Origin: Eutreptiella sp. 'Long Island Sound 2002'
Taxonomy: Eukaryota; Euglenozoa; Euglenophyceae; Eutreptiales; Eutreptiaceae
DNA length: 64,000 nucleotides
NCBI GenBank assembly: GCA_964036045.1
Contig: OZ038399.1
Location: 24,126,044 to 24,190,043, forward strand
Reading direction: 5' to 3'
Positions 10,313 through 20,489 of this stretch are shown piece after piece (the first letter of the stretch is position 1; each line of letters starts with the position of its first letter). A model generated the notes under the pieces. That model ran no database searches and was not told the DNA's origin. It saw only the letters and a list, made by a program, of their open reading frames with translations. Made by a program: the position numbers and the translations under genes.

Positions 10313-11939
10313 TAGGCTACGCCAGCTCATCTTAGTCTGACCCCCCCCCCCAAAAAAAAGCATCAGTCCCATCATTGCATCTGCCCCGGTCCCTGTCCCC
10401 AGCTTCAACCCATTCCAATCCTGTCCTGGTGCCTGTCCTCCCCGGAATCACGCCTCCATGCCCGGGCTCTGTTGCCATGACGTGCGGTTTGGTACGCTGT
10501 ATGAGCGGTAAGTTGCTGCATGCGCTTGTTGTTCTTGGCGGTCCCAGTCCCGCCGATGTGGTTTCATACGGGGGGTTATTGGTCTGACCCAGTCTCGGAA
10601 TTCAACTTCGAATTCTGACCTGAATCCCCCACCCCCTCTTCCAGTGGCTTCTGCTTGCGGCCCTCTTCCAGTGGCTCTTGGGAGGTGCCTGTGTTATAAG
10701 GTTTCACCCGCACCGTCGCTCAGCTCACCTCAATGAGGTCTCATCCCCTGGGAGTCTCTTCGAGCCCCCAAGTGGTGTCTTTTATCGAAGCATCACACCA
10801 TGGTGTACAGCATGCAGCCTAACCCGCAGCTGCCACCCAGAAGCAGAGAGCATGGCTGGGCAACCACAGAGCAAACATACCCACCGTCAGCGGTGGAGCC
10901 TCCAGCTCTGTCGGCGCCGAAGGCTCTTTACCAAGTGCTCCCACTGGGACACAGGGATAAAGATCCAATAGTCTTCAAGCCAAGCCCAAGGCCTATGCTC
11001 CATGAACAAATGCACGCTCTCTCTCTGTGTGTCTTTTATCAAATCAAGGATGTTGATGTTGTTGTTGGGTGTGGGGTGGGGGAGGGGGTTAGCCATGGCA
11101 AGCGGACTCGGTCCACTCCTCGGGTTGAGTCAAGCATCACAGAAGATGATGCAAGGCACCCCGTTGCCCTCGTTTGATGGGCGGCCTAAATCTTGGCCCG
11201 AGTTCGCACTTATGCCTCAGTCACATTCTGTGAAAGTGTTCTTCAATTGTGATTCTTTTTGGGAGTCCAGAATCCACCAGAGCTGGAGACACCGCATTTC
11301 AAGAATGCTTTGCCCCGCAGCGGTGCTGCTCTGAGTGCTGCCTCTGCTCCGCGACCAGGGGATGTGGGGTCCAGCACTCGGAACCAGTTGTTTCGCTGAA
11401 TTCTCAGCTACGAGGCTCTGGTGCCCTAACCCAGACACAGCGCGCGCGCAGGTGTGAAATGCGTGGGGGCTGGCGACCCCCTATGGACGCCAGGTGTTCC
11501 CTGAACCATAGTTTAGCATAACTACGGTTTAGCACACCCGACTGCTTTACTTAGTTGCTTTCTGAACGGCGCCACCCAATTTGGCCTCCGCGACGTTTCT
11601 GTGTGTGTAGTGCACCCCAAATGGAGACGGACAGGTGCCAGCTCGATGCCTGGGCATCATCACGCCCACAGCGAATGCAGCAAATGGGTGCTGCGGTTTG
11701 TGCGTAGTGATGCACAGTGGTCTGCGAATTACGGCAGCAAGGCCTGTCGTTGCGTATGTGGTTAACAGTTCAGGCGTGTGCATTGCATGCATTTGGTCTC
11801 AGTGTCTGCCCTTTTTGATGAGTATCTTAGGTCGGTGTTAAGATATCTGTGTTACACAAAGTATCTTAGGTCGCTGTGCGTGTTGTGACCCTTTTGCTGG
11901 AGAAGGCATCCCTGAACTAGGGGTGCATTCTCCTCCTCC
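10313..11939. other. No recognisable gene
   Basis: Two TTC/GAA-rich palindromes (GAATTC region near 10600) and several overlapping ORFs without domains. Nothing supports a gene. Confidence 0.35.
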
Positions 11940-12056
11940 AGGGCGCCCAGCTTATGCCCAGCCACTGTCTTACTGACAGCAAATGCGAGCTTCCATGGCA
12001 TTTGTAACCGACAGTAACAGCCCCCAACCGCTTTGACAACCTCCCCCAACCGCCTC
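11940..12056 (+). repeat. Dispersed repeat, copy 2 of 2
   Basis: This is the counterpart of 1178-1295: GGGCGCCCAGC-T-TGCCCA, then TTTGTAACCGACAGTA and CCCCCAACCGC. The two copies have diverged by about 20 percent, so the duplication is not recent. Confidence 0.7.
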
Positions 12057-12293
12057 TGGGGCCGCCTCTGAGGCCCCTTCCCTTCTAATGCATCCGTGCT
12101 CTTAACCTGAAGCCTGAAGTCTGAAGGGGCGGGCTGTTGTGTGTTTCATTCCTTAACTCTGCAGCAGCTTAGCCCTTGAGCTGCTTTGCTTTGGCAAGAA
12201 GCAAGCGCCCCCTTTGGCTCTCTGCCCCAGCTCCGGCAAGTCTGCAGTTTGGTTTTGTTCAGGTGATGGTGCTGTCCCCCCCTTGGGGGAGGA

Positions 12294-12390
12294 GTCCGGT
12301 CAGTGTACCGGGTAATTTGGGCGCAGGGTCAATTTGCGCCCATATTCCCCAGAGATCCTGCGCCCAAATTCCCCGGTACACTGACCGGAC
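12294..12390. repeat. 34-bp inverted repeat hairpin
   Basis: Left arm 12294-12327 and right arm 12357-12390 are complementary over 34 bases with one mismatch, separated by a 29-base loop. The arms begin GTCCGGTCAGTGTACCGGG. A transcript would form a stable 33-pair stem. It may be a tiny foldback transposon, a snap-back from repair, or a small-RNA precursor. No target duplication is obvious. Confidence 0.9.
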
Positions 12391-12690
12391 AGGGGTGGGG
12401 GCGGCAGCAAGGATACAAGGAGTTATATGCTACAGCATTTATCTTTAGGTTCTTTTTTTTTCGATATTCATTTCAGAACACTCAAATTTCCTGTTGGCAC
12501 ACGCTTCTGAAATTCAGGCAGTCCACTGGTGAGGCAGTGGTTGCACACATCATTCTCCTTCTCCACATGGTGATGAGTTTCAGCACATTGACGACGTAGC
12601 TGGGGAATTTCTGACCCATGTTGTGCCAGAGATTTGCTGGGCAGATAGGCTGACCATTTCAACCGCTGCCCGCACTTTCTTTTCTGGTGG
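12391..12690. other. Upstream part of a Harbinger relic or unknown
   Basis: No domain is visible. It may be the more degraded N-terminal part of the transposase relic that follows. Confidence 0.25.
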
Positions 12691-12699
12691 ACCATTTGA

Positions 12700-12850
12700 C
12701 TCACAGCTTGCCGTGGTGTCCAAAGTATGCCCTCTACAAAGTGATTTTGGCCATTAGCCTGCATTGTGACATCATTTGGATCTGCCCATTGGCACTTCTT
12801 CCCATGCGTGGATTTGGGCTGGGGCTGTGGCAAGGGGCATCACTCACAGT
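12700..12850 (+). pseudogene. Harbinger-like transposase relic
   Basis: One frame reads PKYALYKVILAISLHCDIIW and continues ICPLA-LLP. This aligns with the 51.8-kb relic (YAGCVYKVTVAMDSLGNIIW, then ICPLAPG) and with the copies at 14804 and 42960. The first catalytic aspartate of the D-x2-GNI motif is lost here (SLHCD in place of DSLGN). It is a degraded fragment with no second or third catalytic residue visible. Confidence 0.6.
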
Positions 12851-13509
12851 TCAACCACCCAACAGTAACGGTGGTTGCCGAGGCGTTGTGTAGTGGTTCG
12901 CCAAAGACCAGTACTGGATTCACCGGCTACATCCAACGTGTCCAAGTTCATTGCAACTGCCGATATAAACTGCAAACAAATGCTAATGTCAATTGCAAGC
13001 AACCATGGGCCACACTCTGGGGAGACTCACAGTGAGAAAATGCAATCTCTTGTACCCTATGGACCCTATGTGCTAGTACCCAAACCCTGACCTTTCCACT
13101 ACAATTAGATTGTAATTGGAGGCGGCACTTTTGCGCCTTGGACTTTTGGGGCAAATGATGGTGCCCCCCCCCCCCCGCCCCCCCCCCCCCAGGATTGTGC
13201 AACACGGGGAGGGCGGCAGCGCACAGTCATGAACAACAAAGGACATGGATCATGTGTGGATCATTTTTCAAAGAAAATTTTCTGGTGCCTTTGGTGCCAA
13301 CATTGAGAAAATGGGTGGGATCAATATTGTCGTGCCAGAACCGTGCGCACACCATGCAGCCCCCCCCCCCCCCCCGGCTTACCCCATCCCCCAGCCGTCG
13401 TGTTGAACAGTCCTGCCCTTGCACAATCTCAGGTGTGCATGCCGGCCTGAATTGAAAAATGTTTTGGCATGCATGTTGTTCCCCCCATCCTCACCCCTCC
13501 CACTGAAAA
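12851..13509. other. No gene; poly-C runs
   Basis: Long C-runs lie at about 13164-13190 and 13361-13376. Between them the overlapping ORFs show no domain. The runs resemble the termini of the poly-C/G elements but lack the TTGTCCAAG block. Confidence 0.4.
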
Positions 13510-13740
13510 TTTTAGTGTGGGAAAACCTGAAGGGGAATGCTGCGCACGCAGGGCGCGCACAGTGCAAACTTCTGTATGTCGGCAACAACTTGAACCCTAG
13601 TTTTGACCTTGACAGAATTTTTTACGCTTCTTGTGCATTGGGGATGTGGCACATTTGAATTGCTATCCAGGTTCACCCATTTTCAGCCATTTTAGGGAAT
13701 GCCATGCACGCAGTGCGCACGCAGTGCGAAGTTTTGGATT
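13510..13740 (+). repeat. Dispersed repeat family F, partial copy
   Basis: Shares with 17030-17230 and 50940-51140 the order: a GCACGCAG-GTGCAA stretch, GACGCTTCTT-TGCATTGGGGA-GTGG-A, ATTTG, then TTCACCCATTTT. A second GCACGCAGTGCGCACGCAGT motif closes the block at about 13704-13727. Confidence 0.55.
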
Positions 13741-13904
13741 CAAGTGCCCTTCGGATATCAACCTTCACCAACAAGGTAAGGCACTCGAGGATAACTCACA
13801 ACCCACATTCATTCATTGCATTTGTGCATTTGCCTTGTGTCTTGGGGCTAAAAGGGGGCGTTTTGTGCGCTGTGCCCGCGCCCAGGGTTTTGCTTAGTGT
13901 CCGT

Positions 13905-14345
13905 CCTACCCCACGGGGGGGGGGGGGTGGGTGGGTGGGTCTGGCAGAATTTCAGGGTGGGTGGGTGTCCAACCCCCCCCCCCCCCCCGGGGTGGGGTGG
14001 GACTTTGTGGGGGCCGTTGGGTCCATCGAGCCAATGCCACTTCTTTCTTTCTTCTGTTGCAGGTTCCATCTAACATGTTTATTTATGGCGCCCATAAAGG
14101 GGCTAGGATGCTTTGTGGTTTGTGTTGGATGCGAAGGGGGCACCGCTAGAACCCCACAGTTGCTGTTGTGGTTTTTGGTAAAAAGGAGTGGTTCGCCAAG
14201 GTACATGGGTGGGTGGGTGGGTGGGTGGGTGGGTGTCACCCCCCCCCCCCCCCAAGGGGGTGGGGTGGGACATTTGTCGGTCTGTGGGTATGCCAAAATT
14301 CTGGGTGGGTGGGTCCCTGAATTAACCCCACCCCCCCGGGGTGGG
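13905..14345. repeat. GGGT arrays and C-runs, G-quadruplex-prone
   Basis: Three related blocks (about 13908-14005, 14204-14275 and 14300-14345) combine runs of GGGT with a C-run of 7 to 15 and GGGGTGGGGTGGG. (GGGT)7 at about 14205-14235 followed by poly-C could form a G-quadruplex on one strand and an i-motif on the other, or a long hairpin. The blocks share AATT-C-GGGTGGGTGGGT and look like ends of one element with about 190 bases of unrelated sequence inside. Confidence 0.8.
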
Positions 14346-14719
14346 TAAGCAAGACCCTGCCCGTGCCGTGCACGCGTTGTGCACAAAGTTGGTACAAGAC
14401 CATGCCCAACCTGCATAGTAGTGCCTAGTACCCGTAACAATGAGCCTTGTTATGCATTTATATGAGTTGATTGCATGCTTTGCCCTCATTTCTAGTGCAT
14501 TGGTATGTGTTGTTGTGCATCCTTTCCTATAGTTTCGTGGTATCTTTTTCGACTTTTTCAACTTTTGTCCGCACTTCCATACTTAGGCAGTTTTTCTGTC
14601 TTCTCCCGCCTGCCAACCCCCTTCGCCGGTGGTGGAACAGGTCCCTGCAGGGTTGCCTCACCGTGGAGCTGCCCTCCCTTTTGAAACCGGCCTGCCCGCA
14701 TGTCACAAGGCTGGCCTAA
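14346..14719. other. Leader-like fragment of the tyrosine-recombinase elements
   Basis: TTTTGTCCGCACTTCCATAC (about 14565) followed by TTAGGCAGTTTTTCTGTCTT resembles the leader at 28775-28825 of the gag-YR element. No ORF follows. The rest is unremarkable. Confidence 0.4.
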
Positions 14720-14776
14720 GGGGGAGCGTTAGTGCGCCGGGCGCGCGCAGAGCGCGCCGGGCATCTTTTGTGATCC

Positions 14777-15088
14777 GTGCCCCACCGGTGGACTCTTGCT
14801 GTGGATATGTTGGGCAACATTATATGGATTTGCCCCTTGGCCCCCGGGACAGCAGCTAATGTCCTGATTTGGGATGGGTATGGACCTTCTCGTACCCGAG
14901 GTGATTTCTTTGATTTCGAAGTTGGGGGCCATGATGGTGCTTATAAAGGCCGGATTCATGTCATTCTGCCATTTATTGGAAGAAAGAATGGCACTTTGAC
15001 AGCCCGCCAACAATGTTATAAGGACGTGCACGGCTGGTATATGGCACGCATTGAGCAGCCGTTTGCTCGGTTGTGGCACGCAAGATGA
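14777..15088 (+). CDS. Harbinger-like DDE transposase core
   Basis: This 104-codon stretch holds all three parts of a DDE nuclease of the Harbinger (DDE_Tnp_4) type: VDMLGNIIW with D at 14804-14806, GGHDGAYKG with D at 14933-14935, and ARIEQPFARLW with E at 15053-15055. Between them are APG-x6-LIWD and LPFIGRK, both in the family's expected order. Family members normally have another 150 or more residues upstream, absent here, so this is a shortened product or the last exon of a spliced gene. The frame closes with TGA just after the E motif, where a second frame takes over. Copy B shares the frame but has CGA changed to TGA at about 43066-43068. Confidence 0.75.
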   Translation: MPHRWTLAVDMLGNIIWICPLAPGTAANVLIWDGYGPSRTRGDFFDFEVGGHDGAYKGRIHVILPFIGRKNGTLTARQQCYKDVHGWYMARIEQPFARLWHAR

Positions 15089-15224
15089 GGCGGAGGATGA
15101 GGCAGAAGTGTGTGTGTTGTGTTGCCAGAAGCGCTCCACCGTCGCAGTTTGTGATGAGTGTAAGGAGCACTATTGCACTGAATGTATTGACACCCACACT
15201 TGTGGGACCAATGTTGTTTGTTAA
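15020..15224 (+). CDS. B-box-like zinc-finger frame in Harbinger element
   Basis: This overlaps the end of the DDE frame in a different phase. The peptide runs through DEAEDEAEVCVLC and then a zinc-finger pattern C-x2-C-x9-C-x2-C-x4-C-x2-C-x4-H ending CGTNVVC. The spacing is close to a B-box. The same frame is intact in copy B (43191-43394), so it survived in both copies. It could be the true C-terminus of the transposase reached by splicing or frameshift, or a second accessory protein. No start codon is evident in this copy. Confidence 0.5.
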
Positions 15225-15420
15225 GTACAATGCAGATGACAGTTGGAGTTGCTGAATTCACAGATATTGCTTTATTATGCAACGTGCTTTGTAGGGAAGG
15301 TGTGCAGTGCAACGTGGTCTACTTGGGGGGCTTCTCCATGAGAGGGTAAATCTGGGGCTGAAGTCGGGATAGTTAATAGAAAAGTAGCGCGCCGGGCGCG
15401 CGCCGGGCAAACATTCCCCC

Positions 15421-16375
15421 TAGCTGTGTTGCAGCGAGTCTTCATGGGTTTTTGGTTGTGGGTCTGTGATTGTGTGGGGTTCCGCATGCTTGCGGAGAGG
15501 AAGTTACCGCACCTGCCCATACTACTACCGGTTCGCCCGGTCTTGGCGACACTAAGTCATTGCAGTCCCAAGGTCTGTGGCAGTATTCTTGTGCTCTGCC
15601 CTTGCAAACATCAGGCTGTCCAACGTTGTGGGGGTTTAGTATGGTTTGTATAGGCAAGAATATTGCCAATTGTAGCAAAAAGACCCAATTTCTTCCTGTC
15701 ATATGCGCGCTGCGCACGCACTGTGCACATACGCCCCCAAAGGGTCTTTAAGGAATCCCCACCCCGTAGACAAGTGACAAGTATTCTTGGGTGAGTATCC
15801 TAGCCTCTGCGTGCGCAGTATGCACGCAGTGCGCACGCCGTGCAAGAACTTAGTCTTAGCCCATTTTTACCCGGTTTTGTTGCACGTTCTTTGTTATAGG
15901 TAGATGCTGGATTATGATGATGGGGAATCACTAGTTGAGCCTCGCCTCATCTTTTGTTTGCACTTCCCTACTTAGGCCGCATGCTGCAGCCAAGTCCTAT
16001 TGCGGTATTCTTGTGCTCCGCTTTTGGAAACACCGGATGTCGTGTACATTCACAATGCAACAAATCGGCATGTGGGTTATTACACACTCTTAAGCGGATT
16101 CCAACCTTCATGGTCATTGCCTTGCTATCTCTAGGAAACAATGTCTTTGTGGATTCTCTTTATGAGCCAGCACTTGAACCCTCCATCCGCGCTCTCGGAT
16201 CATTGCGAATCAGTAGCATGGTTTATCAGTAACGGCCTACATAGTGCTGCATATTGCTACAAGTTGGGCCCCAATGGGGTCAAGGCAGAATGCCTATGTC
16301 CCCAGAAGGCTGCCACCATCTTTCCAACATGCAACGGCAGATTGCTCTTGGCCACAGCCACCAATCACCACATAT
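15421..16375. other. No gene; GCACGCAG motif and element leader
   Basis: Two copies of the recurrent motif GTGCGCACGC occur (near 15708 and 15815). ACTAGTTGAGCCTCGCCTCA at about 15930 matches the leader of the gag-YR element at 28758 with few changes, again without its ORF. Short ORFs show no domain. Confidence 0.45.
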
Positions 16376-16910
16376 ACCCCCCCCCCCTTGTATAAGATAC
16401 GCCCTTGTCCAAGCTACAGTAGGCGTAGGGACCATAATAATTGTATTACGTAATTTTAATTGCGGACGAAATGTAGTGCGGCCACATGAGACATTGGTTT
16501 GTCGTCATTACATGGAGCCATGGACACATGCAACATGCTACATGCAAGGCAATTTGATTTCCAAGAATTTGAAGTTGCCCGAGCCCAAACCAGCCCCTAA
16601 GCCAAAGGCATCTTCGAGTGGTGATCATGTGCAATTGTTCCGCATGGTGTATAATTGCAAGAAGGGTTTCCAAGCCGAACATTTGTAGGCTTCGCATTCT
16701 TCATTGCTTGTGCCAACATGGGTGTGAAGCTGAAAATTTCATGTTCCCAAGGCTTCCTTGCGTTTGCATACACTTGGAATGTGGGCAGAGGTCAAGGTGC
16801 ACTCATACCATGCGCGCGCGCACGTGTGTGTTGGTAGTTGTATGTGTTGCGCGCAAGCTACGCCCTTGTCCAAGCTACAGTGGGCGTAGGGACCGTATGG
16901 ATTCACCCCA
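16376..16910 (+). mobile_element. Poly-C/G-ended DNA transposon, CTAC family, copy 1
   Basis: The left end is a C-run then TTGTATAAGATACGCCC (mutated) and TTGTCCAAG-CTAC, 7 bases, GTAG-GGACC. An internal module GCGCGCAAGCTACGCCC-TTGTCCAAG-CTAC-7-GTAG-GGACCG at 16848-16899 corresponds to the right-hand module of the intact copy at 21835-22570, but the terminal inverted G-run is missing. So this copy is truncated at its right end. Its peptide-coding part is about 85 percent identical to that copy. Confidence 0.75.
16542..16688 (+). CDS. Conserved EHVQLFRM-type peptide, copy 1
   Basis: Starting at MQGNLISKNLKLPEPKPAPK the ORF runs through SSSGDHVQLFRMVY-NCKKGFQAEHL to TAG (16686-16688). The relative at 22155 has the same start, motif and stop. 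Downstream of the TAG the two copies remain alike in the same frame (ASH-SSLLV-TWV, then TGA). The basic/proline linker and the HVQLFRM motif are shared with the GAAC family. Function unknown; probably a piece of the family's transposase. Confidence 0.5.
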   Translation: MQGNLISKNLKLPEPKPAPKPKASSSGDHVQLFRMVYNCKKGFQAEHL

Positions 16911-16953
16911 TGGTGGCTTGGATTGCGAAGGCCTGTTTTTTGATGGCTTCAAT

Positions 16954-17029
16954 GGGGGAGCGTTAGCGCACCGGGCACGCGCCGGGCATCTTTTTTGACC
17001 TGTGCCCCACGGGTGACGTTTTAGGGGGT
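16954..17029 (+). mobile_element. Orphan left end of Harbinger-like element
   Basis: GGGGGAGCGTTAG followed by GCGCACCGGGCACGCGCCGGG and TGTGCCCCAC is the left end seen at 14720 and 42910. No body or right end follows; repeat family F starts directly after. Confidence 0.65.
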
Positions 17030-17350
17030 GCACTAAGCGCAGTGCGCACGCAGCGCAACTATTTGGACGTCTAGCCGTCCTAGAACCCCATACTTTGTGA
17101 TACTATGGGCATTATTGTTGTTTGACAACGGGTATTTTGATGCTTCTTTCACATTCGGGATATGGTATATTTGGATTCTCACCCAGTTTCACCAATTTTC
17201 TTCCATTTTTTGCTCGTTTCCACCACATCCACTCCTTACTAAGTTGATTTCTCCCCAGCATGGGGACCCCAAGAAAGCAGGGTTAATGTAGCCATATTGA
17301 TTTCTCCCCACCATGGGGACCCCGAGAAGGCAGGGGTGATGTAGCGAATA
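17030..17350 (+). repeat. Dispersed repeat family F with satellite-like end
   Basis: Aligns with 50940-51300 over its whole length. It starts with a GCACGCAG-GCAACTATTTGG stretch and ends with two copies of TTGATTTCTCCCC-CATGGGGACCCC-GA-AAGGCAGGG-T-ATGTAGCC. That last segment resembles the region of the 85-bp satellite around GGGGACCCC-GGCAGGGGTGA-GTAGCC, especially as it appears in the decayed array at 30.7 kb. So the satellite may have grown from the end of this element. Confidence 0.65.
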
Positions 17351-17600
17351 CTGAGTTTGCGCTTCGTTCTTGTGACGTGAGGCAGAAACGCCATCCAAAC
17401 CGCTTGCGGCTTGGGGACTCATTACCACAGCGAAATCTATGGGAAAGGCAGGGGGGGGGGGAAATATGCGATTCGCATTTTTCCGCATTTTCCGCATTTT
17501 TTTCGCATTTGCTGGGCAGGTCCCTTAGTGTAATGTTCAAGAGGAAACATTCTAGTGGCATTGTCTTGTAGTCAGTTAGTTGTGAAGAACAATGGGTTTT
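17351..17600. repeat. CGCATTTT minisatellite and flank
   Basis: At about 17466-17512 are five tandem CGCATTTTTC-like units of 9 to 12 bases next to a G-run. The same minisatellite occurs at 19739-19807. Nothing else recognised. Confidence 0.7.
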
Positions 17601-17836
17601 GTGGGCGCCAGAGGCGCCGGAGATTTTTTTTAGGCAGATGGCAGGGGGAAAAGTTTTTTGACCCTATGTGTCTATGCTCAAAATACTCAGATTTTTGTGG
17701 AGAATTCAAAAATGGATGAAAAACACAAAACAGGACATTGACCTCTGGGTCGGACCTTCGCTGATGGGAGCCTGAGTTGATGGGTAAATTTTTTTTGAAA
17801 TTTTTTTCCCCCAGTTGTGTACATTCAAAATGAACA
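17600..17836 (+). repeat. Weak copy of dispersed repeat family M
   Basis: Starts GGCGCCAGAGGCGCCGGAGA, comparable to GGCGCCAAGGCGCCGGAAGT at 2560, followed by T-runs and CTCAAAA. Similarity fades after about 120 bases. Confidence 0.4.
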
Positions 17837-17866
17837 GTGTGTCATGGGGATCATTTTGAGGTATGT

Positions 17867-18760
17867 ATGTTGGGGTATCCCCCCCCCCCTCTTTCTGAGT
17901 GTCTATTTTTTTTCGAGTGTCTATTTTTTTTCGACTTTCAACACCTTATGGATCATGCATCACAAGTGGACGCTCGGATTGTGTCCAACTCACTGACTAC
18001 ACCAACACTCCGGCAGCCGCTCCCGGACAACGGCGGGCCGCTGGCGGACTCTCCCAAGAGCATCCCACGAAGCATCGACAGGAGATGGCGGATGATACCA
18101 GGGGACGGCAGGATCGTCGGCAAGGCAAACGCCAAGGCCGACAGCCGGCCTCACGCTGAACTACTGCCGCAGAAGAGTTCTGACAAAATTCCCAATTTTA
18201 TGCTACAGTTTGGATACCCATTTGCACGGGACCCCAAAAACCCTCGAAGTGGGAATGGAGATCCTGAGCCCAATTCAGCTTTCAAGTTTGGTGACCAAGA
18301 CGTGCAGCGCAATGCAGGAGACAACATACCTAATGAGCTGGAAGTGCAACGCAATGCAGGAGGCAACATTCCTAATGAGCTGGAGGTGCAGCGCACTGCA
18401 GGAGGCAGCATTCCTAATGAGCAAGAAGTGCAGCGCCATGCAGGAGGCAACATTCCTAATGAGCTGGAAGTGCAGCACAATGCAGGAGGCAACGTTCCTA
18501 ATGAGCTGGAAGTGCGGCGCAATGCAGGAGGCGACATTCTTAATGAGCTGGAAGTGCAGCACAATGCAAGAGGCAACATTTCTAGTGAACTGGCAACAAG
18601 CCCCGCGCCCTGTCGCGGAGGGTCTCACTGGTGTTATGCCACCGGTGAGAACACGGACCTATTCCCCTCCAAGCGCCCCGTCTCTGGATGTGTGAAGGAT
18701 GGGTTTGCCGTCATTATGAAGATCAGTAACTCTCAGGATCCGGGGGGAGGATTCAAATGA
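17867..18760 (+). CDS. Protein with seven 14-residue repeats
   Basis: The frame is open from 17837 but begins there without ATG; the first in-frame ATG is at 17867, with another at 17949. From 18298 to 18594 the DNA is a 42-base tandem repeat, giving seven copies of a 14-residue unit with consensus EVQRNAGGNIPNEL. Copies differ at several codons, mostly conservatively, and none contains a frameshift or stop, which argues the frame is or was translated. The unit is acidic and polar with a regular leucine, suitable for an extended or solenoid structure. The flanks (SPKSIPRSIDRRWRM, CRGGSHWCYATGENTD) match nothing I know. No signal peptide or membrane segment is clear. It could also be a recent minisatellite inside a spurious frame. 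Confidence 0.45.
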   Translation: MLGYPPPPLSECLFFFECLFFFDFQHLMDHASQVDARIVSNSLTTPTLRQPLPDNGGPLADSPKSIPRSIDRRWRMIPGDGRIVGKANAKADSRPHAELLPQKSSDKIPNFMLQFGYPFARDPKNPRSGNGDPEPNSAFKFGDQDVQRNAGDNIPNELEVQRNAGGNIPNELEVQRTAGGSIPNEQEVQRHAGGNIPNELEVQHNAGGNVPNELEVRRNAGGDILNELEVQHNARGNISSELATSPAPCRGGSHWCYATGENTDLFPSKRPVSGCVKDGFAVIMKISNSQDPGGGFK

Positions 18761-19738
18761 TCAATATTGAGAGGATTAATTGATTGTCTTGGACATGCGC
18801 GTAGTTGAGCCCCGTTGCTCGGTTGCATCTGGACACCTGTCAGGAGCAGTGGCCGAATGCGGCTCCAGTGGAAATGTCACCGGCACATCAGGAGTTAGAT
18901 GATCAGTTTTGAGCCTGCTTCTTATCAACATGCCGAGCCGACCAGACAGTGACCAGTATATATAGATTTTACATTTTGTTTGATTACAGGCAGCCGAACT
19001 TGGTGCTTCAGGGCCCCTCCGGCCCTGACCCCACTACCCGCGGTTTCCCTAAGTGTTGGCAACGACCTGTCAGCCTTCGCTCTCTCTGAGTGTCGCTGAC
19101 GTTTGGGCAGGGGCGTAAAGCTTCCTATGGCCCGCTGTTGGATTCCCCAAGACCGAATGAGTGTCGGGGAGCACTGTAGAGCCTCTGCAACGCTTTTAAG
19201 CATCACTTGTGGGTCTCCAGCCGGGGGAACTCGGAAGGCATGATATTACATTATGTCAAGGTGCAATGATATCGAAGTTGAGATCTTCATGTTGAGGATC
19301 GCTTGAGGTAGACGATTTTGAGGTGCTATAGTATTGGTGTTTCGTAAGCAGAGCAGACCTGTGAGCAGGTACACAAAGGAACATTCCAGTCGTGATTAAT
19401 GCACAATACGAGGAACTGATTGAACTTTGCGTGGCAATGACCGGTCGCCTGTGACACGGGGGCGTTCGGTAGCCAAGTATCCGTTGCTTCATGGCCCCGG
19501 GGAGCCCGGCGGTTTGGGTTAATGGGGGAGCACCTGATGCGGCGCGGAGATTCAGTGGTCTGGCCTGACCAAACAGCTGCAGCTTCTGCCGCTAGCGGTT
19601 TTGAGCCTAGTCCGTGATATTCTTGAGTTGAACTACTGCACTAAGTTGTTCCATCGAACCGTCCATGCTTTGGGGGCCCAATTGTGCAAGACGAGACGAA
19701 ACATAGGGGTTTCGAGGGGCAAACACCATTCTAACAAA
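18761..19738. other. No recognisable gene
   Basis: AT-richer sequence without a convincing ORF or known repeat. Confidence 0.35.
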
Positions 19739-19807
19739 ACCGCATTTTCTATCGCATTTTTTGCCGCATTTTCCGCATTTTTTCCGCATTTTCCCGCATT
19801 TTTTGCC
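19739..19807. repeat. CGCATTTT minisatellite, second locus
   Basis: Six tandem CCGCATTTT(T) units of 9 to 14 bases. Same family as 17466-17512. Both loci sit beside G- or C-runs. Confidence 0.8.
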
Positions 19808-19857
19808 AATCCCGGCGACCGCATCCCCCCCCCCCCTGGAAAGGTAAAGGCAAGGTA

Positions 19858-20065
19858 CCGTTTGTTAAGAACAATACAAAAGACATTTGGAGTTGTTGAA
19901 TTCACAGCTATTGTCTAATTATGCAACATGCTTTGTAGGGAAGGTGCGCAGTCCATCATGGTCTATTTGGGGGGCCTTTTCCATCAGAGGGTAAATCTCG
20001 GGCTGAAGTCGGGATAGTTAATAGAAAGGTAGCGCGCCGGGCGCGCGCTGGGCAAACATTCCCCC
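19858..20065 (+). mobile_element. Truncated right end of Harbinger-like element
   Basis: From TTTGTTAAGAACAATAC to CAAACATTCCCCC this matches the last 200 bases of copies A and B, including the GC-rich CGCGCCGGGCGCGCG block. The 5' part is absent. Confidence 0.75.
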
Positions 20066-20489
20066 AATAGTGTTTTGAAAGAGATTGCTGTACCGAATAG
20101 CACTCAAAATGAACAATTGGCACATGATAGCAAAACAGCTTTCTTAGCACCTGGAATTTGCTTTCTCCCGAGGCTCTGGTACCATGCAACATCGCCTTTT
20201 GTGCATTGACTCAATAAGCCTTTTCCTGAGCAGATCGGTGTTTCTTTCAAAAGGTGGTGTGAAAAAGTGGCAAGTACACCTTCAGGTGCATCATTTCACA
20301 ACAACCAATTGAGTATGTTATGAAGTAGCCCTTATTTTTGTGCCATGGAGTCAAGGTGCATTCCCTAGTACGGAAGCAAGCGCCACTGATTCTTGCACAA
20401 AGGCTAATGCTTCATTGGTGTCCACACTTGTAGGCCACATACACTATGGTCTTGCAGCCCAGGCGCATGGGCATAGGTGGTGGGACACA
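20066..20489. other. No recognisable gene
   Basis: Nothing recognised between two transposon ends. Confidence 0.35.

Larger units (their letters stand above)
14720..15420 (+). mobile_element. Harbinger-like DNA transposon, copy A
   Basis: The left end is GGGGGAGCGTTAG followed by GC-rich repeats of CGCGCCGGGC. The right end is the GC-rich block then CAAACATTCCCCC. Ends are inverted at the outer bases (GGGGGA-GTT). Flanks are TAA and TAG, a near-match to a 3-bp target duplication. Length is 701 bp. The copy at 42910-43602 is about 90 percent identical over most of its length and has a perfect ATA duplication. It encodes a DDE core and a zinc-finger reading frame. PIF/Harbinger elements make 3-bp duplications, which fits. 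Confidence 0.85.

Noticed and set aside
14720-15420. Assignment of the GC-rich-ended element to the CACTA or Mutator group
   Set aside because: Ends do not start CACTA, the duplication is 3 bp rather than 9, and the DDE core matches Harbinger motifs.
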